Positions 41,978-51,121 of a DNA stretch of 62,919 nt are shown in pieces. A model generated the notes under the pieces. It did not search any database. It had not been told where the DNA came from and saw only the letters and a program-made list of their open reading frames with translations. Source of the stretch: JAVVUJ01 sp964461765 (lineage in GTDB: Bacteria; Bacillota; Clostridia; Peptostreptococcales; Anaerovoracaceae). The stretch spans positions 1 through 62,919 of the forward strand of contig CAYWVS010000007.1 in NCBI GenBank assembly GCA_964461765.1. Reading direction: 5' to 3'. Numbering within the stretch: position 1 is the first letter of the stretch; each line of letters starts with the position of its first letter. A program made the translations under genes and the position numbers.

Positions 41978-42958
41978 ATGAACTATAGAACTTTAGGAAA
42001 AACAGGTTATGAAATCAGTGAAATTTCTCTAGGTACTTGGCAGCTTGGCTCAAAATGGGGAGATGCATTTAGTGAAGAAGTAGCCTTGGAAACTTTGGAA
42101 GCAGCTTATAAAGAAGGGATAAACTTCTTTGATACGGCTGACATTTATCAGGGGGGACTTAGCGAAAAAGCTATCGGTAAATTTCTTAAGTCTAAAAAAG
42201 ATAAAATCTATGTAGTAACCAAATGCGGAAGAAAATTGAATCCTCACGTTGCAGAAGGGTACAACAGAGAAAACATAGTAGAATTTGTAAATGCATCCCT
42301 AGAAAATATGCAGGTGGAAAGCCTTGATTTAATTTTGCTCCACTGCCCTCCCGGTGAAGTATATCATCGATCAGAGGCTTTTGAGGCATTGGACGACCTA
42401 AAGAAAGAAGGGAAAATTCAGCATTACGGTGTAAGTGTAGAGCGTGTAGAGGAAGCCATCAAGGCTATGGACTATGATATTTCCGCAGTGGAAATCATCT
42501 TTAATATGTTCCGATTAAAACCGGCAGAAACCTTCTTTAATCTTGCAAAGGAAAAAAATGTAGGCATTATTGTTCGAGTACCTTTGGCCAGTGGACTGCT
42601 TACGGGAAAATATACCTTGGAAACAAAGTTTGGCGCAGAAGATCACCGAAACTACAATCGAAATGGAGAAGTATTTGATAAAGGGGAAACCTTCTCCGGT
42701 GTGGATTACGCCACTGGAGTAAAAGTTGCTCAAGAGTTAAAGGATGGGCTGAAAACCCCTGATTTATCCAAAACGGCTCTCCGGTATATCCTCATGTACG
42801 ATGCGGTATCCACAGTGATTCCGGGTGCCAGCAACCCCGCTCAAATTGCTGCCAACGCACAGGCCGCAGCCTTACCTGCCTTTACAGAGGAAGAGATGAA
42901 CTTGGTAAAATCGGCTTACGATAAGGAAATCCGACATTTAGTTCACCACTTGTGGTAA
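41978..42958 (+). CDS. aldo/keto reductase
   Basis: A 326-residue NADPH-dependent oxidoreductase with a TIM barrel. The catalytic tetrad is visible as Asp in FFDTADIYQGG, Tyr in the same strand, Lys in VVTKCG and His in LILLHCPP. The ATG at 41978 with GGGAGGAG upstream is chosen over an in-frame ATG 18 bases before. Alone on the plus strand, ended by a strong bidirectional terminator. Substrate unknown. Confidence 0.92.
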   Translation: MNYRTLGKTGYEISEISLGTWQLGSKWGDAFSEEVALETLEAAYKEGINFFDTADIYQGGLSEKAIGKFLKSKKDKIYVVTKCGRKLNPHVAEGYNRENIVEFVNASLENMQVESLDLILLHCPPGEVYHRSEAFEALDDLKKEGKIQHYGVSVERVEEAIKAMDYDISAVEIIFNMFRLKPAETFFNLAKEKNVGIIVRVPLASGLLTGKYTLETKFGAEDHRNYNRNGEVFDKGETFSGVDYATGVKVAQELKDGLKTPDLSKTALRYILMYDAVSTVIPGASNPAQIAANAQAAALPAFTEEEMNLVKSAYDKEIRHLVHHLW

Positions 42959-42965
42959 TGACACA

Positions 42966-42989
42966 GGGCAGAGCCTTTAAGCTCTGCCC
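42966..42989. terminator. bidirectional terminator between convergent genes
   Basis: GGGCAGAGC and GCTCTGCCC pair over a 6-base loop between the aldo/keto reductase and the ABC transporter operon ends. Confidence 0.85.
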
Positions 42990-42997
42990 ATTAAAAT

Positions 42998-43768
42998 TTA
43001 TAGCACCTTCTGTAAAAAGGTTTGTATTCGTGGGTGCTCGGGATTTAAGAAAATCTCCTCCGGGGTTCCATCCACTATGATTTGCCCATCGTCCATGAAG
43101 ATGACTCGATCCGATATTTCTCTGGCAAAATTCATTTCGTGGGTCACAATGACCATGGTCATCTTTTCTGCTGCCAATTGCTTGATAACCTGCAAAACCT
43201 CTCCGATGAGTTCAGGATCCAAGGCGGAGGTAGGTTCATCGAAAAGCATTACATCGGGTTCCATGGCTAAGGCTCTGGCGATAGCCACCCTCTGCTTCTG
43301 ACCTCCGGAGAGTTGATCCGGATAAGCTCCTCGCTTTTCTACAAGTCCCACCTTTTCCAAAAGAGAATCCGCAATGGCTTCCGCCTCTTCCTTGGACTTT
43401 TTGTTGATTAACATGGGTGCCAAGGTAATGTTTTCTATAACGGACTTGTGGGGGAACAAATTGAAATTCTGAAATACCATACCCAAGTTCTTACATATCT
43501 GAAGAACCTCATGATGAGATTTATAGATGGATTTCCCCGTTTGAGGATCCGCTGTAGCCATGGCCATGCCCTCAATTTCAATAGTTCCTTTATTGGCTTC
43601 CTCCAAATGGTTGAGGCATCGCAATAATGTGCTCTTCCCCGAACCGGAAGGACCTATAATGCATACGATTTCTCCTTTCATAACGGAAAAATCAATGCCC
43701 TTTAAAACGTGTAACGATTTAAAGCTCTTATGTAAATTTATGGTTTTCACCATAGTTTTATCACTCAC
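42998..43768 (-). CDS. polar amino acid ABC transporter, ATP-binding protein
   Basis: A 256-residue ATPase of the GlnQ/HisP type. Walker A GPSGSGKSTLLR, the Q-loop, signature LSGGQKQRVAIARAL and Walker B VMLFDEPTSALD are intact. The start is a GTG with GGAGG 10 bases upstream. With the permease and binding protein it forms a complete importer. The exact amino acid is not evident. Confidence 0.94.
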   Translation of the reverse strand: MSDKTMVKTINLHKSFKSLHVLKGIDFSVMKGEIVCIIGPSGSGKSTLLRCLNHLEEANKGTIEIEGMAMATADPQTGKSIYKSHHEVLQICKNLGMVFQNFNLFPHKSVIENITLAPMLINKKSKEEAEAIADSLLEKVGLVEKRGAYPDQLSGGQKQRVAIARALAMEPDVMLFDEPTSALDPELIGEVLQVIKQLAAEKMTMVIVTHEMNFAREISDRVIFMDDGQIIVDGTPEEIFLNPEHPRIQTFLQKVL

Positions 43769-43788
43769 AGTCGGAAATCCTCCATCTA

Positions 43789-44454
43789 TTAGTTGTAGTA
43801 GGAATATCTTTTTTCCATATATTTAAACACCTGAATAATCAGGAAGGTAAAGGCCAAGTAAATTGCCGCAGCTACAAAATAACCCTCTATGGAAAAATCC
43901 CTAGAGCTGACAACTTTGGCATTTCGAGTAATTTCTGCCAAGCTCAATACGGAGCAAAGTGCCGTATCCTTAATTAATGTAATGGCTTCATTTCCACAAG
44001 GAGGCAAAACAACCTTTAAGCCCTGAGGAATGATGATCTTATTCATGGTCTGTCTGTAGTTCATTCCCAAAGCCTTTGCAGCCTCATACTGTCCTTTATC
44101 TATGGACTGAATCCCCGCTCTGAAAATTTCTGTAAAATATGCGGCATAGTTGACGATAAAGGTGATGTATGCTGCCATCTCTCTGCTCAGCTCTATCCCT
44201 AAAGCTTGAAGGCCATAGTAAGCAAAGAAGAGTTGCAAGAGTAAAGGGGTTCCTCTGAAAAGCCATGTATAAACCTCCAGCAAAGCTCCCAAGGGCTTAA
44301 AACCCAAGACTTGAAATTTGCTGAGTTTCCCCAAGGCACAAACCATTCCCAAAGGCACGGAAAAGACGATGGTAACTACGTAAACCTTCACGGCAATCAA
44401 TGCCCCTGAAAGTATGTAAGGGGTAATGCTTAAAATGTATTCCCAATCAATCAT
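43789..44454 (-). CDS. polar amino acid ABC transporter, permease
   Basis: A membrane permease of the HisM/GlnP type, 221 residues from the ATG at 44452-44454, which has AGGAA upstream; an ATG 39 bases earlier lacks a ribosome site. GGTPLLLQLFFAYYGL and the EAAKALGMNYRQTM coupling helix are present. A hairpin lies between the binding-protein gene and this gene. Confidence 0.92.
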   Translation of the reverse strand: MIDWEYILSITPYILSGALIAVKVYVVTIVFSVPLGMVCALGKLSKFQVLGFKPLGALLEVYTWLFRGTPLLLQLFFAYYGLQALGIELSREMAAYITFIVNYAAYFTEIFRAGIQSIDKGQYEAAKALGMNYRQTMNKIIIPQGLKVVLPPCGNEAITLIKDTALCSVLSLAEITRNAKVVSSRDFSIEGYFVAAAIYLAFTFLIIQVFKYMEKRYSYYN

Positions 44455-44534
44455 AAAATTAATTCCTATCTTATGGACCTTTTTGACTAACATTTGAATA
44501 AAAAGTCTCAGGTCTTAGATTTCTTTTTTCAACA

Positions 44535-44575
44535 GGAAATCCCACGCAATGCAAAAAAGCAAGCTTGGGATTTCC
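44535..44575 (-). terminator. hairpin between the binding-protein and permease genes
   Basis: GGAAATCCCA and TGGGATTTCC form a 10-bp stem. Without a long T-run, it likely attenuates transcription or protects the upstream mRNA, giving more binding protein than permease. Confidence 0.6.
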
Positions 44576-44592
44576 CATAGGATTATTACAAA

Positions 44593-45471
44593 TTATTTCA
44601 ACTCTTCTGTAGTAAGTTTGTCAACATCTCTAATAACGATGTTTTCTCCAAACCATTTCTTTGAAAGCTCTTCGATTTTTCCATCGGCTTCCAACTCATC
44701 CAAAGCTTTATCAATGGCTTCCCTCAAAGCAACAGCCCCCTTAGCACATCCGATTCCATAAAATTCATCATCCATGCTTTCGTCCAGTACTCTAAATGCT
44801 CCAGGCTCTTGATTCATCACATAGTTAATCAAGATCTTGTCTGTAACCACTGCATCCAATCTGTTAGATTTTAAGTCAGTTAAGGCTAAAATGTATGTAT
44901 CATACTCTGCCAGACTATCCATTTTGGCAGTGACTTCCTTGTCTGCATTGATGGCGTCTAAACCCGCACTCTCTACTTGAGCTCCCAACTTTTTGCCCGC
45001 CAGATCTGCCTTGGTCTTAATGTCTGAATCAGCCTTTACCACGATGAGTTGTTCATTTTGCAAATAAGGCTTGGTATATTCCACCTTTTCATTTCTCTCT
45101 GCAGTAATGGTATACCCGTTCCAAATTACGTCGATATTGCCGCTGTTCAGCTCCATTTCCTTCGCTGCCCAGTCGATAACCTGAGGCTGCATTGTAACAC
45201 CTAACTTTTCAGCTACTAAAGCCGCTAATTCTAAGTCAAAGCCTGTAAGTTGATTGTCATCTCCAACGAAACCCATAGGTGGAAATTGGTCATCACAGCC
45301 TACGATCATGACATCTCTTGACTGCAAATCGGTTAAGGAAGTATCTTCTGTCGTAACGTCTTCTTCCCCTTTGTTTTCGTCGCCGGTGCCTGAATTATTT
45401 CCGCCACAGCCCACTGCGAAGATACTAAGTACAAGGATAAATACCAGTAATAAACTCAACTTTTTTTTCAT
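44593..45471 (-). CDS. polar amino acid ABC transporter, substrate-binding lipoprotein
   Basis: A secreted, lipid-anchored binding protein of family 3, 292 residues. The signal peptide KKKLSLLLVFILVLSIFAVGC ends in a lipobox, with the cysteine as the lipid-anchoring residue. VGCDDQFPPMGF and the ELAALVAEKLG stretch are typical. Initiation at the ATG 45469-45471 is preferred, though a TTG directly before it is also possible. Captures an amino acid at the outer membrane face and hands it to the permease. Confidence 0.93.
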   Translation of the reverse strand: MKKKLSLLLVFILVLSIFAVGCGGNNSGTGDENKGEEDVTTEDTSLTDLQSRDVMIVGCDDQFPPMGFVGDDNQLTGFDLELAALVAEKLGVTMQPQVIDWAAKEMELNSGNIDVIWNGYTITAERNEKVEYTKPYLQNEQLIVVKADSDIKTKADLAGKKLGAQVESAGLDAINADKEVTAKMDSLAEYDTYILALTDLKSNRLDAVVTDKILINYVMNQEPGAFRVLDESMDDEFYGIGCAKGAVALREAIDKALDELEADGKIEELSKKWFGENIVIRDVDKLTTEELK

Positions 45472-45510
45472 CAAATTTCTCCTCCAAAATAAAAATTAAT
45501 CTTTAATTTC

Positions 45511-45539
45511 ATTATACTTTACCACACTAAATTTGTAAA
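45511..45539 (-). promoter_or_regulatory. predicted promoter of the amino acid ABC transporter
   Basis: On the minus strand, -35 TTTACA (45539-45534), 17-base spacer, -10 TATAAT (45516-45511). Just upstream lies GTGTATGTAATTACAC, an imperfect relative of the sigma-54 activator palindrome; its role is unclear. Confidence 0.65.
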
Positions 45540-45681
45540 GCAGTAAATTGAATAATCTTGGTGTATGTAATTACACATTAATTCTTATAATTGAATAAAA
45601 CCAGATAGATTTTACAGATTTGCCAACAAAAAACAAAACCTAGGCTGGTGCAAATGGAAGTAAAATTTCCCCAAAATAAAT

Positions 45682-45900
45682 ATGAAAAATATTGAAGATA
45701 TTATAGATGAAACTCCATATATTAATGAATTACAAAAAATTTTTTATAAAACTATGCTCAGGGAACGAAAAGAACGTATATTAGATTTTTCATTTAATAA
45801 ATTAAAAAATAATTATGTACTATTAATCTATTTGAAAAAAGATTTTCCTTATTTTATTATATTTAAATTTGTTCAAATCTACAGAAAAAGTCTATTTTAA
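45682..45900 (+). CDS. doubtful 72-codon open frame
   Basis: An AT-rich 72-codon frame (basic, with NELQKIFYKTMLRERKERIL) without a ribosome binding site. It does not resemble a family I know. A hairpin terminator follows at 45961-45991. It may be chance or the remnant of an older gene. Confidence 0.2.
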   Translation: MKNIEDIIDETPYINELQKIFYKTMLRERKERILDFSFNKLKNNYVLLIYLKKDFPYFIIFKFVQIYRKSLF

Positions 45901-45960
45901 AAATTTTTTAATTTTATCTGATCATATGATTATAAATAGTTAGAATTAATATATAATATT

Positions 45961-45991
45961 AAAGCCGACAAAATAATTCTTGCCGGCTTTT
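45961..45991. terminator. terminator downstream of rpoZ
   Basis: AAAGCCG and CGGCTTT pair, followed by T-rich sequence. It lies about 100 bp after the rpoZ stop on the minus strand. Confidence 0.65.
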
Positions 45992-46092
45992 CATTGATCA
46001 TTTTAAAATTTCGAATAATTGTCAGACTTATCAATGTTAATTATCTTTAGAAAAATGGTTTGATTTTTACTTATAGTCTGATCCAATAAATT

Positions 46093-46284
46093 TTATTCTC
46101 TATTATAGGTTATCAAATCTTCACTGATTTCGTTTGCTGCCAATGAAACGGGCTTATGCACATCAGCATCCGTCAGTGTTGGTTTTCCCTCAATAATATC
46201 TCTGGCTCTCTTTGCGGCCAAAACCACCAAGGTATATCTGCTATCTGCTTTTTCTCTGATTTCATTTATGGATGGATATAACAT
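46093..46284 (-). CDS. rpoZ: DNA-directed RNA polymerase omega subunit
   Basis: A 63-residue omega subunit: YTLVVLAAKRARDIIEG and KPVSLAANEISEDLI are the core helices. It overlaps the gmk stop by 1 base, the standard gmk-rpoZ order, with GGAGG upstream of the ATG. Confidence 0.95.
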   Translation of the reverse strand: MLYPSINEIREKADSRYTLVVLAAKRARDIIEGKPTLTDADVHKPVSLAANEISEDLITYNRE

Positions 46285-46901
46285 TAGATTTCCTCCTCAT
46301 ATCTTCTTATTAGCTTATAGATGTCTTCCGTTACTCTGCAATGGGCAGCGGTAATGATGGATGCTACTTGATTGGTTGCTTCCGCCAAGTCATTGTTAAT
46401 TACACAGTAATCGTACTTGTCTATGTAGGATACCTCCCTTAAGGTTTCTCCTAATCGTAAATTGATTGCCTCAGGGGTTTCCGAGCCTCGGGCAGTAATT
46501 CTCTTTCGTAGTTCCATCATGGAAGGCGGCAAAATAAAAATAAAGATACCTTTTTCATACTTTTCATATTTTTCTTTTACCTTCAATGCTCCTTGAATAT
46601 CAATTTCCAATACCACATCCTTGCCGGCATTTAAGGTTTTAAAAACCAAATCCTTCGGCGTTCCGTAGTAGTTGCCATAGACTTCGGCATACTCTAAAAA
46701 ACCGTCTTCTTCAATCATGTCCAAAAACTGCTCTCGGGAAACAAAGTGGTAATTGATTCCATTTTGCTCTCCCGGTCTAGGTTGTCTAGTAGTCATGGAT
46801 ACGGAAATTTCTACATCTCTTATTTTTAATAATTCACTGCAAATTGTTCCTTTTCCGGTGCCAGACGGACCGGAAACCACAAAGAGCATGCCTTTTGCCA
46901 T
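46284..46901 (-). CDS. gmk: guanylate kinase
   Basis: Gmk phosphorylates GMP to GDP. P-loop VSGPSGTGKGTICS at residues 8-21 and GMP-binding stretches STMTTRQPRPGE-like and YGNYYGTPKD are present. 205 residues. In Bacillus and many Clostridia remA lies just upstream; here only 146 bp of AT-rich sequence separate it from yicC and no remA-like frame is seen. Confidence 0.96.
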   Translation of the reverse strand: MAKGMLFVVSGPSGTGKGTICSELLKIRDVEISVSMTTRQPRPGEQNGINYHFVSREQFLDMIEEDGFLEYAEVYGNYYGTPKDLVFKTLNAGKDVVLEIDIQGALKVKEKYEKYEKGIFIFILPPSMMELRKRITARGSETPEAINLRLGETLREVSYIDKYDYCVINNDLAEATNQVASIITAAHCRVTEDIYKLIRRYEEEI

Positions 46902-47047
46902 GTTTTTTCCTTTCGGTATATAAAAATTCTCTCTGAATCTATAGAATACATCAAAACGAGTTTAAATTCAAGAAATTTTTTTCTAATCCATATAACTATA
47001 TTTCTTATGTTACCTCTTATCTATATTTATTCTATTCTATATGTCTT

Positions 47048-47932
47048 CTATTCTATATTTTGAACTTGCTCTCTTATTTTTTCAATTTCGCTTTTTAGAT
47101 CCAATACTTTTGCCGTAATCTCCAGTGCGTTGGCCTTTGAACCGATGGTATTGGCCTCTCGATTCATTTCCTGCACCAAAAAATCAAGCTTCTTTCCTTC
47201 CGGCTCCCCATCCTTGGCTATAATCTTATTCATCTGCTCAATGTGGCTGTTCAGGCGCACCAGTTCTTCCGTAACATTGGACTTGTCCGCAAATACTGCT
47301 GCCTCCAAGATAATCCTATCCTCAGGAATGTCGATAGCATCCTCTGTCAGCTCCTTAATTCGCTGGAAAAGTTTTTCCTGATAGGTTTTCACTATTTCAG
47401 GAGATTTCTTCTCAATTTCTGCTACGATCTCTTGAATGACAGCACCTCGCTCCGTCATATCCTTAGCTAATTTTTTACCCTCTGCCTCTCGCATTTCCTT
47501 CAGACGCTGAACTGCATCAACAGTGGGCTTTGCAAGGCATTGGAAGATTTCTTCCTCATCCTCTAGATCCGGGATAGCCTTTAATACATCCGGCAAGCTT
47601 GATATGTACTGAAGTGTGAGATCCCCCTGTATCTCCAATTCTTTTTTTAATATCAAAAGATTTTCATAATATTGCTTAGCCACCATGGTGTTTAGCTTGA
47701 TGTTGGTATCGTTTTCCGTTAGATTTTCCACATTTATGGAAACTTCAATTTTACCTCGTTTTGCAACATCCTTTACTATGGCTTTCAGCCGTTCTTCTGC
47801 AAAGGAATATCTCCTGGGCATTCTGATAGAAATATCGCTATAACGGTGATTTACTGCTCGAATCTCAACGATGATATTCCGTTTTCCGTCATTAAATTCC
47901 CCTCTGCCAAAACCTGTCATGCTTTTTATCAT
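47048..47932 (-). CDS. yicC: YicC/YloC family endoribonuclease
   Basis: A 294-residue protein starting MIKSMTGFGRGEFN, the hallmark of the family. The conserved C-terminus LDFLVQEMNREANTIGSKA is present. The family has ribonuclease activity linked to small-RNA turnover in other bacteria. GGGAG precedes the ATG. It is followed by gmk-rpoZ. Confidence 0.93.
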   Translation of the reverse strand: MIKSMTGFGRGEFNDGKRNIIVEIRAVNHRYSDISIRMPRRYSFAEERLKAIVKDVAKRGKIEVSINVENLTENDTNIKLNTMVAKQYYENLLILKKELEIQGDLTLQYISSLPDVLKAIPDLEDEEEIFQCLAKPTVDAVQRLKEMREAEGKKLAKDMTERGAVIQEIVAEIEKKSPEIVKTYQEKLFQRIKELTEDAIDIPEDRIILEAAVFADKSNVTEELVRLNSHIEQMNKIIAKDGEPEGKKLDFLVQEMNREANTIGSKANALEITAKVLDLKSEIEKIREQVQNIE

Positions 47933-48074
47933 TTTTTCTCCCTCGTGTTTCTATTTAAATTTTTAATTTTTATTTTAATGTTTGTTTTTCATTTTTATTT
48001 TCATACTAATTCCCTTTAATTATGGGCATCCCTATGTTATACTGCAAGTATACAATATTTGGAGGACATAGACA

Positions 48075-49832
48075 ATGAGTTTTGATGGTTTTGTGGCAGG
48101 TGCCATAGCAAAAGAATTAAACGAGGCCCTGGAGGGCGGTAAAATAGAAAAAATATATCAACCGGAGGCAGAAGATCTATTGATCAACATCCATTCCAAT
48201 AGAATTCATCACATGCTTTATATTTCTGCTGCGGGAAATCATAGCGGGATTTATTTGATTCAAGAAAAGTATGCAAATCCCCAAAATCCCAGTGGTTTTT
48301 GCATGTTACTGAGAAAACATCTGCAAGGAGGGCGCATCCAACGGATTGTACAAAAGGATTCAGAAAGAATTATTGAAATCTATATCCAATCCTTCAATGA
48401 AATGGGCTATTCCGTAAATAAGCGGTTGATTGTGGAAATCATGGGCAAACACAGTAACATCGTACTAGTGGATCAGGAGTCAGGAAAAATCATAGACAGC
48501 ATTAAGAGAATTTCTTTTGATGTAAACAGATATCGGCAACTTTTGCCGGGGCAACCCTACGTGAATCCCCCTGACCAAGGAAAGATTCCTTTTTATCAGG
48601 TGAAAGAAGAAGACTTGGAGATGGATTTTGAAAAGACTCAACCAGAAAAGCTTCTCATGGATAAGATTCAGGGACTCAGCCCTGCTTTGGCATGGGAGAT
48701 AACCGAAACATTCTACAACAAACTAAATTATTTTACCGATGATTCTCTTCAAATATCATCTGCTGACACAAAGAATCAACCTACACTAACCCTTTTTCAA
48801 GTTTATCAGTCCTTTATCCGCAAGTTTGAAATGGGAGATTATTCACCCCGAGTTTACCTTAACAATGAATCTGTCCCCATGGACTTTCACATTTTCCCCT
48901 TACATCAACTACGCTCTGCCTGTGAGGAAAAGACTTTTCCTCATATCAGCGATGCCGTCTCTTACTATTTTGCTCATAGGGATTCCTCCAATAAGCTAAA
49001 GCAAAAATCCGGAGATTTACAAAGAGCCGTAAAAGTTGTTTTAGACAAGCTGTATCTAAAAAAGCAAAGGCTTTCCGAAGATATATTAAAAGCAGAGAAT
49101 GCGGAAATCTACCGTCTTTACGGTGAGCTATTAACGGCTAACCTTCATGCAATCCCATTGGAAGAAAAAAATGTGACCGTGTTAAATTATTACAACAATG
49201 AAAATATAACCATTCAGTTGGATCCAAGATATACACCCTCACAGAATGCCCAGAGATATTATAAAAAGTACAATAAATCCAAGACGGCTATTCGGGAGAA
49301 GAACATTCAATTGGAAGAGACAGAAAAGGAAATCCTCTACTTGGAATCTGTCCTTGCCTATTCAGAAAATGCTGTTACCTCTGAGGAACTGGAAGAGCTG
49401 AGAAGTGAACTGATTGAAGTGGGCTGCTTGAGAAGGCGAAAAAATTCCCACAAGGCGGCAAAGACCAAAGGCGAACCATATAAGTATACCACCCAAAGTG
49501 GTTTGCGGATTTTGGTGGGCAGAAACAACAAGGAAAATGACCAGTTGTCCTTTAAATTGGCGGGAAATAAGGATATTTGGTTCCACACCAAGGATATCCC
49601 CGGTTCCCATGTCATCCTATTTACAGAAGGTAAAACTGCTTCAGAGGAAGATATCTTTATGGCTGCCTCACTGGCTGCCCTTCACAGCAAAGGGAAGAGC
49701 TCCGAAAATGTCCCCGTGGACTATACCTTTGCAAAATATGTGAAAAAGCCCAATGGGGCAAAGCCGGGCATGGTAATTTTTACGGATAACAAAACCGTTT
49801 ATGTCAACCCTTATGTTGAACCAGAGAAATAA
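48075..49832 (+). CDS. rqcH: ribosome quality control protein RqcH (NFACT, FbpA-like)
   Basis: A 585-residue NFACT protein that adds C-terminal alanine tails to nascent chains on stalled 50S subunits. It has NFACT-N starting MSFDGFVAGAIAKELNE, the coiled-coil middle (~residues 330-450) and the C-terminal NFACT-R domain with KDIPGSHVIL. GGAGG precedes the ATG. Divergent from yicC. Confidence 0.93.
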   Translation: MSFDGFVAGAIAKELNEALEGGKIEKIYQPEAEDLLINIHSNRIHHMLYISAAGNHSGIYLIQEKYANPQNPSGFCMLLRKHLQGGRIQRIVQKDSERIIEIYIQSFNEMGYSVNKRLIVEIMGKHSNIVLVDQESGKIIDSIKRISFDVNRYRQLLPGQPYVNPPDQGKIPFYQVKEEDLEMDFEKTQPEKLLMDKIQGLSPALAWEITETFYNKLNYFTDDSLQISSADTKNQPTLTLFQVYQSFIRKFEMGDYSPRVYLNNESVPMDFHIFPLHQLRSACEEKTFPHISDAVSYYFAHRDSSNKLKQKSGDLQRAVKVVLDKLYLKKQRLSEDILKAENAEIYRLYGELLTANLHAIPLEEKNVTVLNYYNNENITIQLDPRYTPSQNAQRYYKKYNKSKTAIREKNIQLEETEKEILYLESVLAYSENAVTSEELEELRSELIEVGCLRRRKNSHKAAKTKGEPYKYTTQSGLRILVGRNNKENDQLSFKLAGNKDIWFHTKDIPGSHVILFTEGKTASEEDIFMAASLAALHSKGKSSENVPVDYTFAKYVKKPNGAKPGMVIFTDNKTVYVNPYVEPEK

Positions 49833-49854
49833 TTTATTAGTAAAAAACTATAAA

Positions 49855-50721
49855 TTATCGTAAATCCAAGGATTGAATCCATTGAACGATTTCTTTTATG
49901 ACATCCATACCGTCCTTTTCTCGGTTGCCGTTATGAAGCTCGTGAAAATAGTCTTTCCACTCCAGGTATTTTATATTTTCGCCTCTTTCCTCAGCAATGC
50001 GAGCAAAGCTCCGGCTTCCTTCCACAGAACAAATGTGATCCTGAGATCCGTGCATCAGCAGTAAGGGTTTTGGAATTCCATTTTTTTCAGAGGTCTCACC
50101 CTCTCCTCTCATGAGGGCTGCTCCTATGGTGTGGTTATCCACCGCCGTTAAAAGAGAGATAGTATTGTGCACCAAATGTGGGTTTAAGAGTTCCCCCAAT
50201 ATCTTTTTGTTTCCCAGATATTTGGGCTTGATTCCTGCACTGATCAATAACTCAGGCTGTCGTTTTCCCCAAAATAGCACCCCTTTTTCCATAAGCTTAG
50301 GAATCCTTCTCTTGAGTACCAACCAAGGGGAACTGGAAATATATGCTGAAATCAAATGACTGTAGCTCCCACGATTTCGATAATCCAAAACAAGGTTTCC
50401 CCCCATGCTATGACCGTAAAGAATCAAAGGTATATCCGGATATAACCTCATAGCATATTGAATCAGTTGATCCATGTCCCCTAAAATATCGGCTCTGGGA
50501 GCAGTATGACCCCTTTTTCCCATGCTGCAGCCATGACCTCGCAAATCCACAGACAAGGCAGCCATGTTATTTTGATTGAGTTCTGTTGCAATTCTACGAA
50601 ACCGTCCTCCATGTTCTCCTATACCATGGATGATTACTACTACCTTTTCAGGTGCATCCACCGGCCAGTGATACCCCATAAGCACTGCATTTTTAACCCT
50701 AATTGAAAATTCGTTAACCAT
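49855..50721 (-). CDS. alpha/beta hydrolase (monoacylglycerol lipase-like)
   Basis: A 288-residue serine hydrolase. HGIGEHGGRFRRIA is the oxyanion region, YGHSMGGNLVL carries the nucleophile, and LLMHGSQDHICS and YFHELHNG the acid and His. The ATG at 50719-50721 is preferred because GGAG lies 6 bases upstream and inside the longer version. Likely a lysophospholipid or monoglyceride esterase. Substrate is inferred from family. Confidence 0.88.
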   Translation of the reverse strand: MVNEFSIRVKNAVLMGYHWPVDAPEKVVVIIHGIGEHGGRFRRIATELNQNNMAALSVDLRGHGCSMGKRGHTAPRADILGDMDQLIQYAMRLYPDIPLILYGHSMGGNLVLDYRNRGSYSHLISAYISSSPWLVLKRRIPKLMEKGVLFWGKRQPELLISAGIKPKYLGNKKILGELLNPHLVHNTISLLTAVDNHTIGAALMRGEGETSEKNGIPKPLLLMHGSQDHICSVEGSRSFARIAEERGENIKYLEWKDYFHELHNGNREKDGMDVIKEIVQWIQSLDLR

Positions 50722-50864
50722 AAAATTCTCCATATTATTACAATTAATCCATTTTATCTAGCTATTTATAAATATTTTGTTGTACATTCATTTCTATTTG
50801 TTAAAATCATATCATAGCAATTACAGCCTTAATACAGCAAGAGCTAGAAAAGGAAACAAAGAAT

Positions 50865-51029
50865 ATGAAAGAACAACAAGCTTATAAAAAACAACTATCA
50901 TGTGTTCTATGCGGCAACACCAGAAACACTTTTATATTTAAGGAAGGTGCGATCTGTTATAATTGCCTCAGTCATATCAGACATTCCCTGTTATCTGAGA
51001 AGGAATGTACGAACACTCAGAATTTATAG
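50865..51029 (+). CDS. small zinc-ribbon protein
   Basis: A 54-codon gene starting at ATG 50865 with AAGGAA about 10 bases upstream. CVLCG and CYNC form two C-x2-C pairs 16-18 residues apart, a compact zinc ribbon. It stands alone on the plus strand between the hydrolase and rluD. Function unknown. Confidence 0.55.
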   Translation: MKEQQAYKKQLSCVLCGNTRNTFIFKEGAICYNCLSHIRHSLLSEKECTNTQNL

Positions 51030-51121
51030 CACATAATGCAAACCGATATTTGATTTTATTTATATTAAAATTCCCTCAGGAAACCACACAATACTTAGAG
51101 AAAGGCTGTAATTGCACCCCC

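Noticed and set aside
45556..45580. Third enhancer site of the urease activator
   Set aside because: GTGTATGTAATTACAC only partly matches the palindrome, and the adjacent promoter is of sigma-A type.
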